A stretch of 58,641 bases of DNA from Actinoallomurus sp. (GTDB lineage: Bacteria > Actinomycetota > Actinomycetes > Streptosporangiales > Streptosporangiaceae). Each line of letters begins with the position of its first letter. Position 1 is the stretch's first letter. The notes beneath the pieces are model-generated. The model had not been told where the DNA came from. It worked only from the letters and a program-made list of their open reading frames with translations, and searched no databases. Location: contig JAOPYG010000306.1 of assembly GCA_025964685.1 (NCBI GenBank), positions 1 through 58,641 of the forward strand, written 5' to 3'. Shown piece after piece: positions 32,014-40,919 of this stretch. The position numbers and the translations under genes were made by a program.

Positions 32014-33423
32014 TCACTGTGCCTTGCACACGTCGTCCGCGGCGTTGACCGCGTCGGCGGTCTTGGGGATCGCCGCAGGCTGGGCGCCCTTCAGGCCTTT
32101 CCAGTCGGAGCCGAGGACCAGTTCCACGACGCCGGCGGCGACCGACTGGCCCGCCGCGGGCTTTGCGCCGGGCGCCACCTCGGCGAGCGCGGCGGCCTGC
32201 TGGTCGGCCCCGGTGCCGTAGCGCAGCTGGGTCTGGTTCGGCTTCGTGGGCGCGGTGCCGATGCCGAGAACCTTGTAGCCGCGTGCGGTGAGCTGGTCGC
32301 TGACGCGCTGGGCGAGGCCGGGCGTGCTGGTGCCGTTGAGCACGCGAATCTTGATCTGGGAGGGCGGCATGGTGGCCTTCTTGGCCGACGTCGGGGCCTG
32401 GATCCGGCTGTCGCTGCGGATCGCGGCGAACAGGTTGTTCGCGTCCGGCTGCCGCCACGCGATCCGGTTGGGATCCGGGGCGTACGCCCCCCAGGGCACG
32501 GTGATGAACTGCACCTTGCCCGCGGACATGCCCTGGAGGCTGCCCGCGACCTTCTTCATCTCGTCGACCGTGAAGTTCTTGTCGGCGGTCACCGACTTGG
32601 TGGCGGCGTCGAGGAAGCCGTACAGCTTGGTCGGGTTGGTCAGCGTGCCGTTGCTGGTGGCCTTCTTGACCACCGCGCCGAGGAACTTCTGCTGCCGCTT
32701 GATCCGGTCCAGGTCCGAGCCGTCGCCGAGGCCGTGCCGGTTGCGCACGTAGGCGAGCGCGGTGTCGCCCTTCACGATGTGCCGTCCGGCGGACAGGTGC
32801 AGTTTGCTGTCCTTGTCGTCGACGCGCTGCGGAAGGCAGATCTCGACGCCGCCGAGGGCGTCCACGACCCGCTTGAAGCCGGAGAAGTCGACCTTCAGGA
32901 AGTGGTCGACGCGGATTCCGGTCAGCGACTCGATGGTGTGCATGGTGCAGCCGGCCCCGCCGTTGTTGAACGAGGAGTTGATCATGTTCAGGCCGCCCGG
33001 GATGGTCTTGCCGCCGGACGTCTTGCACTCCGGCAGCTGCACCATCGAGTCGCGCGGGAAGCTGATGCCGACGGCCTTCTTACCGCCGGGCGAGAAGTGC
33101 AGCAGGATGATCGTGTCGGAGCGTTCGCCGACCGCCTTGCCGTACTTGGCGTTGGCGCCGTTGCGCTGGTCCGAGCCGATCAGCAGGACGTTGAGGGCCT
33201 GGTTGAGCTTTGGCGGCCGGTGCGTGCCGAGCTGGGCGGTGACGTCCTCGTGGGTGATGTTGCCCTGGAGCTTGCGGTACGTCCCGTACGCCACCAGGCT
33301 GGTGCCCACCAGCACCACGGCGAGTCCGATGGCGACCCAGCCGAGCACACGCCAGACGATCCCCCGGTTCGGACCGCGGTCCAGGGGGGCGCCGTAATCG
33401 GAGTACTCATAGTCGCTGAACAT
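32014..33423 (-). CDS. LytR-CpsA-Psr (LCP) family glycopolymer ligase
   Basis: 469 residues: short cytoplasmic tail, membrane span about 25-47, LCP domain (about 75-320: NVLLIGSDQRNGANAKYGKA, RSDTIILLHFSPGGKK, ISFPRDSMVQLPEC, VVDALGGVEICLPQRV, DLDRIKRQQKFLGAVVKKA) and LytR_C domain (about 360-445, VLNGTSTPGLAQRVSDQL). Expected to attach a lipid-linked glycopolymer to peptidoglycan. ATG 33423 lies 6 nt after the TIGR03089 stop, giving the LCP-TIGR03089 pairing I recall from mycobacteria (Rv3267-Rv3268). Second LCP protein of the window; the first is at 4161-5771. Confidence 0.93.
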   Translation of the reverse strand: MFSDYEYSDYGAPLDRGPNRGIVWRVLGWVAIGLAVVLVGTSLVAYGTYRKLQGNITHEDVTAQLGTHRPPKLNQALNVLLIGSDQRNGANAKYGKAVGERSDTIILLHFSPGGKKAVGISFPRDSMVQLPECKTSGGKTIPGGLNMINSSFNNGGAGCTMHTIESLTGIRVDHFLKVDFSGFKRVVDALGGVEICLPQRVDDKDSKLHLSAGRHIVKGDTALAYVRNRHGLGDGSDLDRIKRQQKFLGAVVKKATSNGTLTNPTKLYGFLDAATKSVTADKNFTVDEMKKVAGSLQGMSAGKVQFITVPWGAYAPDPNRIAWRQPDANNLFAAIRSDSRIQAPTSAKKATMPPSQIKIRVLNGTSTPGLAQRVSDQLTARGYKVLGIGTAPTKPNQTQLRYGTGADQQAAALAEVAPGAKPAAGQSVAAGVVELVLGSDWKGLKGAQPAAIPKTADAVNAADDVCKAQ

Positions 33424-33429
33424 TCGGCC

Positions 33430-34176
33430 CTAAAGGCTAGGTCGGTTGTCGGGGTGGGTGGTACCGATCACCGTTGTGGCACGCTCCACGGATATACGCC
33501 GCTCCAGTCGGTTTTGTTCGGGATTTTGGCAGATTATTACTGATCCATCCGCTCCCAGGGGGCCGATCAGCCCCTCAATGAGTCCTTCGCGTGTGGCGTA
33601 GGACACAGTGGTGAGCACGCGCGTCCCCGGAGGAGTCCCCTGTCCCGCCGCGACGAGCTGTGCCCCGGTCAGTGTCTCGCCGGCCAGCTCGACCGCCGGA
33701 TCGTCCTCCGACACGGCCGACTGGAAACGGTCCCCGTACGCGCGCACCTCGGTCGCGTAGTCGGTGACGCCGGGCGGACACTCCTCGAGCGGGGCGCCCA
33801 TCGCGTGCAGGGACAGGCCGACGACCTCTGCCCGCGTCGCCAGCGCGGCGGCCAGCCGGCCCGGCGCGGCCGCGACGATGTCGGCGTCCCCGGGGATCTC
33901 GCCATCGTCCACCGGCAGCACGGTCAGCCCGGCCGACCAGCAGGCGAACAGCCACACGGCGGTCTGCCAGTGCACCGGCAGGGCGAGCGCGACCCGGCCG
34001 CCCGGCTCGGAGCCGAGCCCGTCTACCAGGAGATTCGCGGTCTTGGCCACCCAGTTGTCGAAAGTCTTCACGGAGAGTTCAATGCGTTCCCCCGTGGCAT
34101 CGTCGTAGAAAGTGACGAGCGGGCGGGAGGGATCGGCGGCCAGTGCCCGGCGCAACAGGTCAACGGGATGAGACAT
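33430..34176 (-). CDS. TIGR03089 family protein (short AMP-binding-like)
   Basis: 248 residues, corresponding to the N-terminal part of an adenylate-forming enzyme: LVTFYDDATGERIELSVKTF, WVAKTANLLVDGLGSEPGGR, VALALPVHWQTAVWLFACWS. The usual P-loop (T/SSGTTGxPK) and the C-terminal hinge are not present, so ATP activation is unlikely. The length is normal for TIGR03089, not a truncation. Function is unknown. ATG 34176 is the only fitting start; the open frame extending upstream to 36372 is an antisense artefact of the next gene. It is translated just before the LCP gene and probably co-transcribed with it. Confidence 0.85.
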   Translation of the reverse strand: MSHPVDLLRRALAADPSRPLVTFYDDATGERIELSVKTFDNWVAKTANLLVDGLGSEPGGRVALALPVHWQTAVWLFACWSAGLTVLPVDDGEIPGDADIVAAAPGRLAAALATRAEVVGLSLHAMGAPLEECPPGVTDYATEVRAYGDRFQSAVSEDDPAVELAGETLTGAQLVAAGQGTPPGTRVLTTVSYATREGLIEGLIGPLGADGSVIICQNPEQNRLERRISVERATTVIGTTHPDNRPSL

Positions 34177-34398
34177 GAAAGTGAAGACTAGGGGCTGCTG
34201 GTCACGGCTCGCGCGAGCGCACGACGAGGACGCGAGCCGGTGTTCCCGCCTCCCCGAGGCGCGCGAGGTTCGGGCGGGACGGCCGACCACCTCTCCGACT
34301 GCTCTAACCTGGCTGGTTGTGCTGGTCGATGAACGGCCACAGAACCCTCCGCGCTCGACGAGACGGAGCAGACTCCAGGCCGGGGGTGGCTGGGCGCG

Positions 34399-36474
34399 GT
34401 GTCGGTAGTCGTTCCGGATTCGATGGATGACATGGACAGGCGGGACCCCGACGTGTCCAGAGCGGGTGTCTGGCTGGCGCGCCTGACCCTCGTCCCGGCG
34501 CTCGTGCTGGTCTCCTGGCTCGCCGTCGCGCTTCCGCTCCTCATGGCCGGGGTCTTCACCCCCCTGCCCGCGATCGCGCTCTTCGTGCCCGTGGGCGCGC
34601 TGGTGCTGACGTTCGGCCTCCGGGCCGTACGCCCGCCGGCCCTCGCCGAGGGGGCCCGACGCGGGTCCTGGTGGACCCTGGCCGCCCTGCTCGCCGTCGC
34701 GGTGGCGTTCTGCGTGATGCAGCTGCTGACGTACTCCCAGCAGATCGTGGTGCGCCGCGACCCTGCCTCGTACTTCAACTTCGCCACCTGGCTGGCCGGC
34801 CACGGCTCCCTGCCGGTCCACGCGACCGTGCGGGCGTTCGGCGGCGCGGACCCGGCGCTGTCGTTCGGCAGCCCGGCGTTCTACCAGCGCGGCAGCGTGC
34901 TGTGGCCGCAGTTCATGGCCGGCACACCGCTGATCCTGGCGCCCATCGGGCGCCTCGCGGGCCCGTACGCCATGCTCGCCGTGATGCCGGTGATCGGGGC
35001 GCTGGCCGTGCTGTCGTTCGGCGGCCTGACCGCCCGGCTGGTCGGGCCGCGGTGGGCGCCGGCGGGCGCCCTCCTGCTCGGGCTGATCTGGCCGATGATG
35101 ATGATCTCGCGGTCGATCTACAGCGAGACCGCCGCCCTCGTGCTGATGTGCGGCGGGCTGGCTCTCACGCTCGACGCGGTGCGCGCGAACCGCCGGCTGC
35201 CCGCGCTGCTCGGCGGGCTCGCGCTCGGGCTGACCATCCTGGTGCGCATCGACGGGCTGCGCGACGTCCTGCCGGTGGTGGCGTTCGCGGGCCTGCTGGT
35301 GGCGCTGCGGAGGCGTACGGGACCGGCGCTGTTCGCGGGGCTCGTCGTCGGAGTCGGGGCGGGGCTGCTGGAGGGTTACACGATGTCCCGGCCCTACCTG
35401 GACTACGTCCGGGGCTCCTTCGTGCCGCTGCTCTACATCGGCGCGGCCGTGGTCGTGCTGTCGGCCGTGGCGAGCGTGGCCATCCGTCGCTGGGGGCTGC
35501 CCGACCTCACCCGCTTCCGGCTGCCCGACCTGGCCCTTGCCGCCACCTTCGCGGTGATGGCGTTCTTCGCCGCCCGGCCGAGCCTTCAGACCGTCCGACG
35601 AGTGCCGCACAACCCCGACGACCAGGCCAACGCCGCCTACATCACGGCACTGCAGAAGTCCCTGCGCCTGCCGTCTGATCCTTTTCGCCAGTACTCCGAG
35701 CTGAGCCTGCACTGGGTCACCTGGTACATCGGCGTGCCCGCCGTGCTCCTCGCCACGATCGGCGCCGGGCTGCTGGCCCGCGACCTGCTGCGCCGGCGCC
35801 GCACCGAGTGGGCCCTTCCGTACGCCGTGGTCGTGTGGACGACGGTGACGACGCTCTGGCGGCCGGGGATCACGCCGGACCAGCCGTGGGCGAGCCGCCG
35901 GTTGATCGTGGTGGTGCTCCCCGGCCTGCTGCTGTTCGCGCTGTGGTTGCTGGCGTGGGCGGTGAGGAACGTACGGAGGCTGGGGTACGGCCCGCAGATC
36001 GCGGGGGGCGCGGCGGTGGCGGGCGTCCTGCTGATCCTGATGCCGACCATGCTGACCTCCGCGGCGATGATGACCACTCCGACCGAGCAGGGCGAGGTCG
36101 CCCAGGCGCGGTCCATGTGCCGTCAGATCGGCCCACGGGCCACGGTCCTGATCGTCGAGCGGGTCACCGCCGACCGGTTCACCCAGCTGGTCCGCGGCAT
36201 GTGCGACGTGCCCTCCGGCCGGGTGGCGGCGCGGGCGGGCTCCAACACCGCCGCGTCCGAGGACGTCGAGCGGATCGCCAAGGCGATCGCGGCGGCCGGC
36301 CGCCGCCCGGTGGTCCTCGGGGCGAACTCCGTCGACGTGGCGCCGTACGGCAAGGCCAGGCAGGTCTTCCACGTGAGCACCCGCCGTGATTCGAGCAGTC
36401 TCGTCGCCGCGCCGCAGGGCACATGGTCGCTGACGATGAACGTCTGGATGGCCGATCCAATGTACGCAGGGTGA
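34399..36474 (+). CDS. Large polytopic membrane protein, probable glycosyltransferase-like (GT-C type)
   Basis: About 680-691 residues with roughly 12 membrane spans (about 28-52, 72-100, 155-210, 245-300, 335-360, 420-450, 480-510 and 520-545) and an extracytoplasmic C-terminal domain (about 560-691). The first loop after span 3 holds RRDPASYFNFATWLAGHGSL, with an Asp as in the catalytic loop of GT-C enzymes that use lipid-linked sugars. The family is not recognised precisely. Start uncertain: GTG 34399, ATG 34423 and ATG 34432 are possible. Its stop overlaps a possible GTG of the next gene (36471), and three genes run together to 38521. Confidence 0.75.
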   Translation: MSVVVPDSMDDMDRRDPDVSRAGVWLARLTLVPALVLVSWLAVALPLLMAGVFTPLPAIALFVPVGALVLTFGLRAVRPPALAEGARRGSWWTLAALLAVAVAFCVMQLLTYSQQIVVRRDPASYFNFATWLAGHGSLPVHATVRAFGGADPALSFGSPAFYQRGSVLWPQFMAGTPLILAPIGRLAGPYAMLAVMPVIGALAVLSFGGLTARLVGPRWAPAGALLLGLIWPMMMISRSIYSETAALVLMCGGLALTLDAVRANRRLPALLGGLALGLTILVRIDGLRDVLPVVAFAGLLVALRRRTGPALFAGLVVGVGAGLLEGYTMSRPYLDYVRGSFVPLLYIGAAVVVLSAVASVAIRRWGLPDLTRFRLPDLALAATFAVMAFFAARPSLQTVRRVPHNPDDQANAAYITALQKSLRLPSDPFRQYSELSLHWVTWYIGVPAVLLATIGAGLLARDLLRRRRTEWALPYAVVVWTTVTTLWRPGITPDQPWASRRLIVVVLPGLLLFALWLLAWAVRNVRRLGYGPQIAGGAAVAGVLLILMPTMLTSAAMMTTPTEQGEVAQARSMCRQIGPRATVLIVERVTADRFTQLVRGMCDVPSGRVAARAGSNTAASEDVERIAKAIAAAGRRPVVLGANSVDVAPYGKARQVFHVSTRRDSSSLVAAPQGTWSLTMNVWMADPMYAG

Positions 36475-37424
36475 ACACTGCGTACCCTTGGCTCGTGGAC
36501 CCCCCAGTCCGAGTACCCTCGATCCGCGTGACCAAGACGCCCCATGTGACGATCGTCCTGCCCTGTTACAACGAGCAGGACCACGTCATCGACGAGGTCG
36601 AGCGCATCTGTAAGGCGATGGATGCCAGCGGCCATACCTACGAGCTGCTCGCCGTCGACGACTACTCGACCGACGGCACTCTGGCCCGGCTCGAAGAGTC
36701 GGCGCCGAACTTCCCGAACATGCAGGTGATCCCGTTCCACCGCAACGGTGGCTCCGGCACCGTCCGCCGCATCGGCTCCCAGCAGGCCAACGGCGACATC
36801 GTCGTGTGGACCGACGCGGACATGACGTACCCGAACGAGCGGATCCCCGAGCTGGTCGACATCCTCGACACCGACCCGTCGGTCGACCAGGTCGTGGGCG
36901 CGCGGACCACCGAGGAGGGCACGCACAAGCTCCTGCGGGTGCCGGCCAAGTGGTTCATCCGCAAGACGGCCGAGCGCCTCGCGGGGCAGAAGATCCCCGA
37001 CCTGAACTCCGGGCTGCGGGCCTTCCGCAAGGACGTCGCGGAGCCCTACCTCAAGCTGCTGCCGCCCGGATTCTCCTGCGTCACCACGATCACCCTGGCG
37101 TTCCTGTCGAACCAGCACGACATCCGCTACGTGCCGATCGACTACTACAAGCGCGCCGGCAGCTCGAAGTTCCACTTCGTGCACGACGCCTACCGCTACA
37201 TCCTGCAGGTGCTGCGGATGGTGATGTATTTCAACCCGCTCAAGGTGCTGATGCCGCCCGCGCTGTTCCTGCTCGGCCTGGGCGTCGCCAAGGGCGTGTA
37301 CGACATGGTCGCCCACCCGCTGCGGTTCGCGAACAACACCGTCATGATCTTCGTCACCGGCATGATCATCGCGTCGCTGGCCCTGCTCGCCGACCTCATC
37401 GTGCGGTCGCGGGGCGACACGTGA
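36471..37424 (+). CDS. Family-2 glycosyltransferase, polyprenyl-phosphate mannosyl/glucosyl type
   Basis: About 317 residues. GT-A domain: VTIVLPCYNEQDHVIDEVER, LLAVDDYSTDGTLARLEE, IGSQQANGDIVVWTDADMTY (metal DAD) and LNSGLRAFRKDVAEPYL, then two membrane spans near residues 255-310 (as in GtrB/DPM1-like enzymes). Such enzymes put a sugar on undecaprenyl or polyprenyl phosphate, giving the donor for GT-C proteins; the gene before is a probable GT-C membrane protein, so they may be a pair. Start: GTG 36471 overlaps the previous stop (GTGA); GTG 36528 gives the shorter family-like N-terminus. The next gene starts with GTG 37421, overlapping the stop. Confidence 0.88.
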   Translation: MNTAYPWLVDPPVRVPSIRVTKTPHVTIVLPCYNEQDHVIDEVERICKAMDASGHTYELLAVDDYSTDGTLARLEESAPNFPNMQVIPFHRNGGSGTVRRIGSQQANGDIVVWTDADMTYPNERIPELVDILDTDPSVDQVVGARTTEEGTHKLLRVPAKWFIRKTAERLAGQKIPDLNSGLRAFRKDVAEPYLKLLPPGFSCVTTITLAFLSNQHDIRYVPIDYYKRAGSSKFHFVHDAYRYILQVLRMVMYFNPLKVLMPPALFLLGLGVAKGVYDMVAHPLRFANNTVMIFVTGMIIASLALLADLIVRSRGDT

Positions 37425-38521
37425 AGATAGCGATCGTCGGGCCGGCCTTCCCGTACAAGGGAGGCGGCGCCCACCACACGACCGAGCTCGCCCACCGGCT
37501 CGCCGCCGCGGGGCACGACGTGACGCTGGAGTCCTGGAAGGCGCAGTACCCCGGCTTCCTCTACCCCGGCGAGCAGACGATCTCCACGCCGGAGGGGGTG
37601 CCGTTCACCGGCACCCGCCGCACTCTGGCCTGGTACCGCCCGGACGGCTGGTTCCGTACGGGCCGGCGGCTGCGCCCCTACGACCTCGTGGTGCTCGTGG
37701 TGCTCTCGCCGGTGCAGGTCCCGGCCTACCTCGGGATGGCGTACGGCCTCGGGAGCAAGGAGGGCGGCCCGCGTCTGGTCGCGCTGTGCCACAACGTCCT
37801 GCCGCACGAGCGCAAGCCCTACGACGTGCCGCTGATGCGACGGCTGCTCAGGCGGGCCGACGGCGCGCTGGTCCACTCGGCCCAGCAGGCGGGGCTGGCC
37901 CGCGACCTGGCACCGGACACACCGGTGCTCACCGCGGGGCTGCCGGCGCATCTGCCGACGCCGGGCGCGTACGAGCGGCCGGCGGTCCCGGGCGAGGCGG
38001 CCGAGCCGGCGAACCACCTGCTCTTCTTCGGCATGGTCCGGCCGTACAAGGGCCTCGACGTGCTGCTGCGGTCGCTCGCCGAGATCGAGGATGTCTCACT
38101 GACGGTGGCGGGGGAGTTCTGGGGCGGCGTCGACGAGACGCGCACGCTGATCTCCTCACTGGGGCTGGACGACCGCGTCGAGCTACGGCCGGGCTACGTC
38201 CCGGCCGACGAGGTGCCGGGCCTGTTCGCCGGCGCCGACGCGCTCGTGCTGCCCTACCGCACGGCGACGGCCTCGCAGAACGTCTTCATGGCCTACGAAC
38301 ACGGCGTCCCGGTCATCGCCACCCGCGCCGGAACACTCGCCGACCACGTGCGTGACGACATCGACGGCCTCCTGTGCGAACCGGACGACGTCGCCTCGCT
38401 CACCGACGCCCTGCGGCGCTTCTACACCCCGGGAGAGCCCGCCCGACTCCGCGCGGGCGTCAAGCCCATCGACGCGGAGCCGCACTGGGCGCTCTACCTG
38501 GAGCAGCTACTGAGTCGCTGA
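37421..38521 (+). CDS. Family-4 glycosyltransferase
   Basis: 366 residues, GT-B fold. N-domain: KIAIVGPAFPYKGGGAHHTT, LVVLVVLSPVQVPAYLGMAY and LCHNVLPHERKPYDVPLMRR. C-domain: LLFFGMVRPYKGLDVLLRSL, SLTVAGEFWGGVDETRTLI, ELRPGYVPADEVPGLFAGAD, and donor-binding TASQNVFMAYEHGVPVIATR. GTG 37421 overlaps the preceding stop (GTGA), so it is translationally coupled to the GT2/GT-C-like pair. A strong hairpin follows at 38563-38598. Sugar specificity unknown. Confidence 0.9.
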   Translation: MKIAIVGPAFPYKGGGAHHTTELAHRLAAAGHDVTLESWKAQYPGFLYPGEQTISTPEGVPFTGTRRTLAWYRPDGWFRTGRRLRPYDLVVLVVLSPVQVPAYLGMAYGLGSKEGGPRLVALCHNVLPHERKPYDVPLMRRLLRRADGALVHSAQQAGLARDLAPDTPVLTAGLPAHLPTPGAYERPAVPGEAAEPANHLLFFGMVRPYKGLDVLLRSLAEIEDVSLTVAGEFWGGVDETRTLISSLGLDDRVELRPGYVPADEVPGLFAGADALVLPYRTATASQNVFMAYEHGVPVIATRAGTLADHVRDDIDGLLCEPDDVASLTDALRRFYTPGEPARLRAGVKPIDAEPHWALYLEQLLSR

Positions 38522-38562
38522 CCTCAATCCCCTCGACCGGTCATCGCCCCTGCCTGCACGAC

Positions 38563-38598
38563 GACGCCCCGCGCGGTTCTCGTGGCCGGCGGGGCGTC
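38563..38598. terminator. Bidirectional hairpin between convergent glycosyltransferase and thioredoxin genes
   Basis: Perfect 10-bp arms GACGCCCCGC (38563-38572) and GCGGGGCGTC (38589-38598), 16-nt loop. It stands between stops at 38521 and 38624. Confidence 0.7.
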
Positions 38599-38623
38599 TC
38601 TTGGCGTTCTGTCTGGGGCGGCC

Positions 38624-38980
38624 TCAGCCGCTGACGTCGATGCCCTCGATGTGGGGCTGGAGCTCCTTGAGCAGGGCGCGCTTGGGCTTGGCGCCCACGA
38701 TCTGCTGCACGGGCTCGCCGCCCTTGAACAGCAGCAGGGTCGGCAGGCCCATCACGCCGTAGCGTGACGGCACGCTCGGGTTGGCGTCGTAGTCGAGCTT
38801 GGCGATCTTGATCTTGCCGGCGTGCTCTTTCGCGATCTGGTCGAGGACCGGGGCGATCATGCGGCACGGCCCGCACCAGGCCGCCCAGAAGTCGACCAGG
38901 ACAGGGGTGTCGCTCGCCAGCACCGCCTCGTCGAAGGTCGCGTCGGTCACGGTGAACGGCTCGCTGGCCACGTCCGCCAT
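38624..38980 (-). CDS. trxA: Thioredoxin
   Basis: 118 residues, single thioredoxin domain with active site W35-C-G-P-C39 (VDFWAAWCGPCRMIAPVL), cis-Pro loop VMGLPTLLLFKGG and conserved DYDANPSVPSRYGV. A cytoplasmic disulfide reductant recycled by NADPH-thioredoxin reductase, whose gene is not in the window. ATG 38980 follows GGAGACAACC; the frame runs on upstream to 39025, without support. No signal peptide, so it is not an envelope-type thioredoxin. It stands alone between a terminator and the flippase-like gene. Confidence 0.95.
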   Translation of the reverse strand: MADVASEPFTVTDATFDEAVLASDTPVLVDFWAAWCGPCRMIAPVLDQIAKEHAGKIKIAKLDYDANPSVPSRYGVMGLPTLLLFKGGEPVQQIVGAKPKRALLKELQPHIEGIDVSG

Positions 38981-39063
38981 TGGTTGTCTCCTTCCGAGCG
39001 CGCCACCCGTACGGCGGCGGCACATCAGTTGTCAAGCAGAGAAGCGCCGGGGTTGTTCCCAGA

Positions 39064-40005
39064 TCATTCGGCGGATCGGGCCGCTGCCGTCTCGGTGTCG
39101 TCGATGGCCGGATGGCGCGAGCCCAGGAGTACCGCGGCGCCGGCCCACGCCAGGTCGGCGACGGTCATCACCACACGGGAGGCGAGCGCGACGACCAGCG
39201 GGGCCCCCGTCGCGAGCACCGGCCCGAGCGCGACGGTGAGCGCGGCCTCGCGTACGCCCACGCCGCCCGGTGCGATGATGACCAGGAAACCGGCGGTGAA
39301 CGCCAGTGCGTACGCGCCGGTGGCGAGGAAGAACCCCGAGCCGCCCGCCGCGCGTACCAGCAGCCAGGCGTGCACGCCGAACAGCAGCCAGCCGAGCGCC
39401 GTCCAGGCCACCGTGAGGACCATCGTGCCCAGGCCCGCCGTACGGGCCAGTGGCTGGCGCCGGGCCAGGCGGAGCGCGCGGTTGAGGGTGTACGCGACGA
39501 TGCGCGGGTGCAGCAGGCCCAGGAAGATCGGCGCGAGGATCAGCAGCCACCAGTAGCGGTGCGTCGCGTCCGCCGAGGTCAGGGGCAGTGTGACGGCGGC
39601 CACGGCACAGCCGGTCGCGACCGTGGTGGCCATCGCGAGCAGTGCCGCGCTCGCACCGCGCTGGCGCGGCACGTGGTGCTCCTTGGCCAGCTCCATCTGC
39701 GCGACCAGGGCCCATACCGAGCCCGGGATGTACTTGCCGAGCTGGGAGACGAAGTAGATCCGCACCGCCGCGCGCAAGGGCAGCGGCGAGCCCATTCCGG
39801 CCAGCAGGGAACGCCAGGCGAGCATCCAGGCGCCGAGGCCGAGCACGCCCGCGAGCAGGGCCGCGGCGATGTAGGGCCAGGAGAGCGCGGTCACGGCATG
39901 GCGTGTGTCGTGCCAGCGCGAAGCCAGCCCATAGACACAGAACACCAGCGCGACGACGACCAGCGCGACGCGCGGCAGGCGACTCGCTCGCAGCCGGGAG
40001 ATCAC
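39064..40005 (-). CDS. Flippase-like membrane protein of the LPG synthase TM family (UPF0104)
   Basis: 313 residues with eight or more membrane spans: VALVVVALVFCVYGLASRW, YIAAALLAGVLGLGAWMLAW, then YFVSQLGKYIPGSVWALVAQ, the family hallmark, and IIAPGGVGVREAALTVAL near residue 245. The family includes the flippase domain of MprF and is often found with glycosyltransferases that act on lipid carriers. Start GTG 40005 (GTGATCTCCCGG); no strong Shine-Dalgarno. Facing the methyltransferase gene at 40122. Possible role: moves lipid-linked intermediates; inference only. Confidence 0.85.
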   Translation of the reverse strand: MISRLRASRLPRVALVVVALVFCVYGLASRWHDTRHAVTALSWPYIAAALLAGVLGLGAWMLAWRSLLAGMGSPLPLRAAVRIYFVSQLGKYIPGSVWALVAQMELAKEHHVPRQRGASAALLAMATTVATGCAVAAVTLPLTSADATHRYWWLLILAPIFLGLLHPRIVAYTLNRALRLARRQPLARTAGLGTMVLTVAWTALGWLLFGVHAWLLVRAAGGSGFFLATGAYALAFTAGFLVIIAPGGVGVREAALTVALGPVLATGAPLVVALASRVVMTVADLAWAGAAVLLGSRHPAIDDTETAAARSAE

Positions 40006-40121
40006 TCGGTCAGGGTAGTCGGTAGACCACAGGGGGCCTGACGAACGGCCCAGGGCACGCTGGGTGAACAGTAGGTGATCAGGAGGTACGGGGCCACGAG
40101 CGCCCTTAGAGTAGGGACGCC

Positions 40122-40829
40122 ATGAAACTCAACGACGCAAAGGCCTTCGTGGGCCACCAGGTGCACGTGTGCCGGTTCCGTGAGGCGGGGACCCTCCTCC
40201 GCTGGATGGGCGACGATCTGCGCGGCAAGCGGGTGCTCGACATCGCCGGCGGCGACGGCTACTGGGCCGGTCAGGCGCGCAAGCGCGGCGCGAACGCCGT
40301 CTCGATCGACCTCGCCCGCGGCAAGATGCTGTACGGCCGCACGCTCAAGCACACGCCGGCGCTCATCGAGTGCGACGCCCTCAAGCTGCCGTTCGGTGAC
40401 GAGACGTTCGACGCACTGCTGTCGGTCTGTGCCATCGAGCACTTCGACGACGGCGGCACGGCGCTGGACGAGATGTCACGCATCCTCAAGCCGGGCGGCG
40501 AACTCTTCATGTCCGCGGACGTGCTCAGCCGCTCGCACGACTGGCCGAAGCTCCGCGAGGCGCACTGCGCGAAGTACCACGTGCAGCACACCTACACGCA
40601 CGAGACGCTGGCCGGGCTGGTCGGCGACCGCGGCATGGAGCTGGTCGACTACTCGTACCAGTTCCGCAGCCGTGCCACCGAGCGGCTCTACCTGTCCCTT
40701 TCGGCGTACGGCGGCAGGGTCGGATTCAACGCCGCCGCGCCCCTCACACCCCTTGTGGCGCTTGCGGATCGTCGCAGTCCGAACGATCGCGGCAGCATTG
40801 TCCTGATCAGGGCACGCAAGAAAGGATGA
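40122..40829 (+). CDS. Class I SAM-dependent methyltransferase
   Basis: 235 residues. Methyltransf_11-type fold: SAM loop RVLDIAGGDGYWAGQARKRG, NAVSIDLARGKMLYG (acidic residue for ribose), CDALKLPFGDETFDALLSVC and IEHFDDGGTALDEMSRILKP. Such proteins in envelope clusters methylate sugars, polyols or lipid carriers; the substrate is unknown. TAGAGT at 40107-40112 lies 9 nt before ATG 40122, so the mRNA may have almost no leader. The following glycosyltransferase starts 90 nt after its stop. Confidence 0.88.
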   Translation: MKLNDAKAFVGHQVHVCRFREAGTLLRWMGDDLRGKRVLDIAGGDGYWAGQARKRGANAVSIDLARGKMLYGRTLKHTPALIECDALKLPFGDETFDALLSVCAIEHFDDGGTALDEMSRILKPGGELFMSADVLSRSHDWPKLREAHCAKYHVQHTYTHETLAGLVGDRGMELVDYSYQFRSRATERLYLSLSAYGGRVGFNAAAPLTPLVALADRRSPNDRGSIVLIRARKKG

Positions 40830-40919
40830 CGTCCCCCCGTTCCGGACTGATCGGCGTAGGCTTCCGATCGGGGAGTGATCCCCACCACTTCGGCACCTAA
40901 CGAGGGGGCGACTGTCAAG

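Noticed and set aside
34177-36372. Upstream extension of the TIGR03089 frame to 980 codons
   Set aside because: The extension lies antisense to the large membrane protein; only the last 248 codons match the family.
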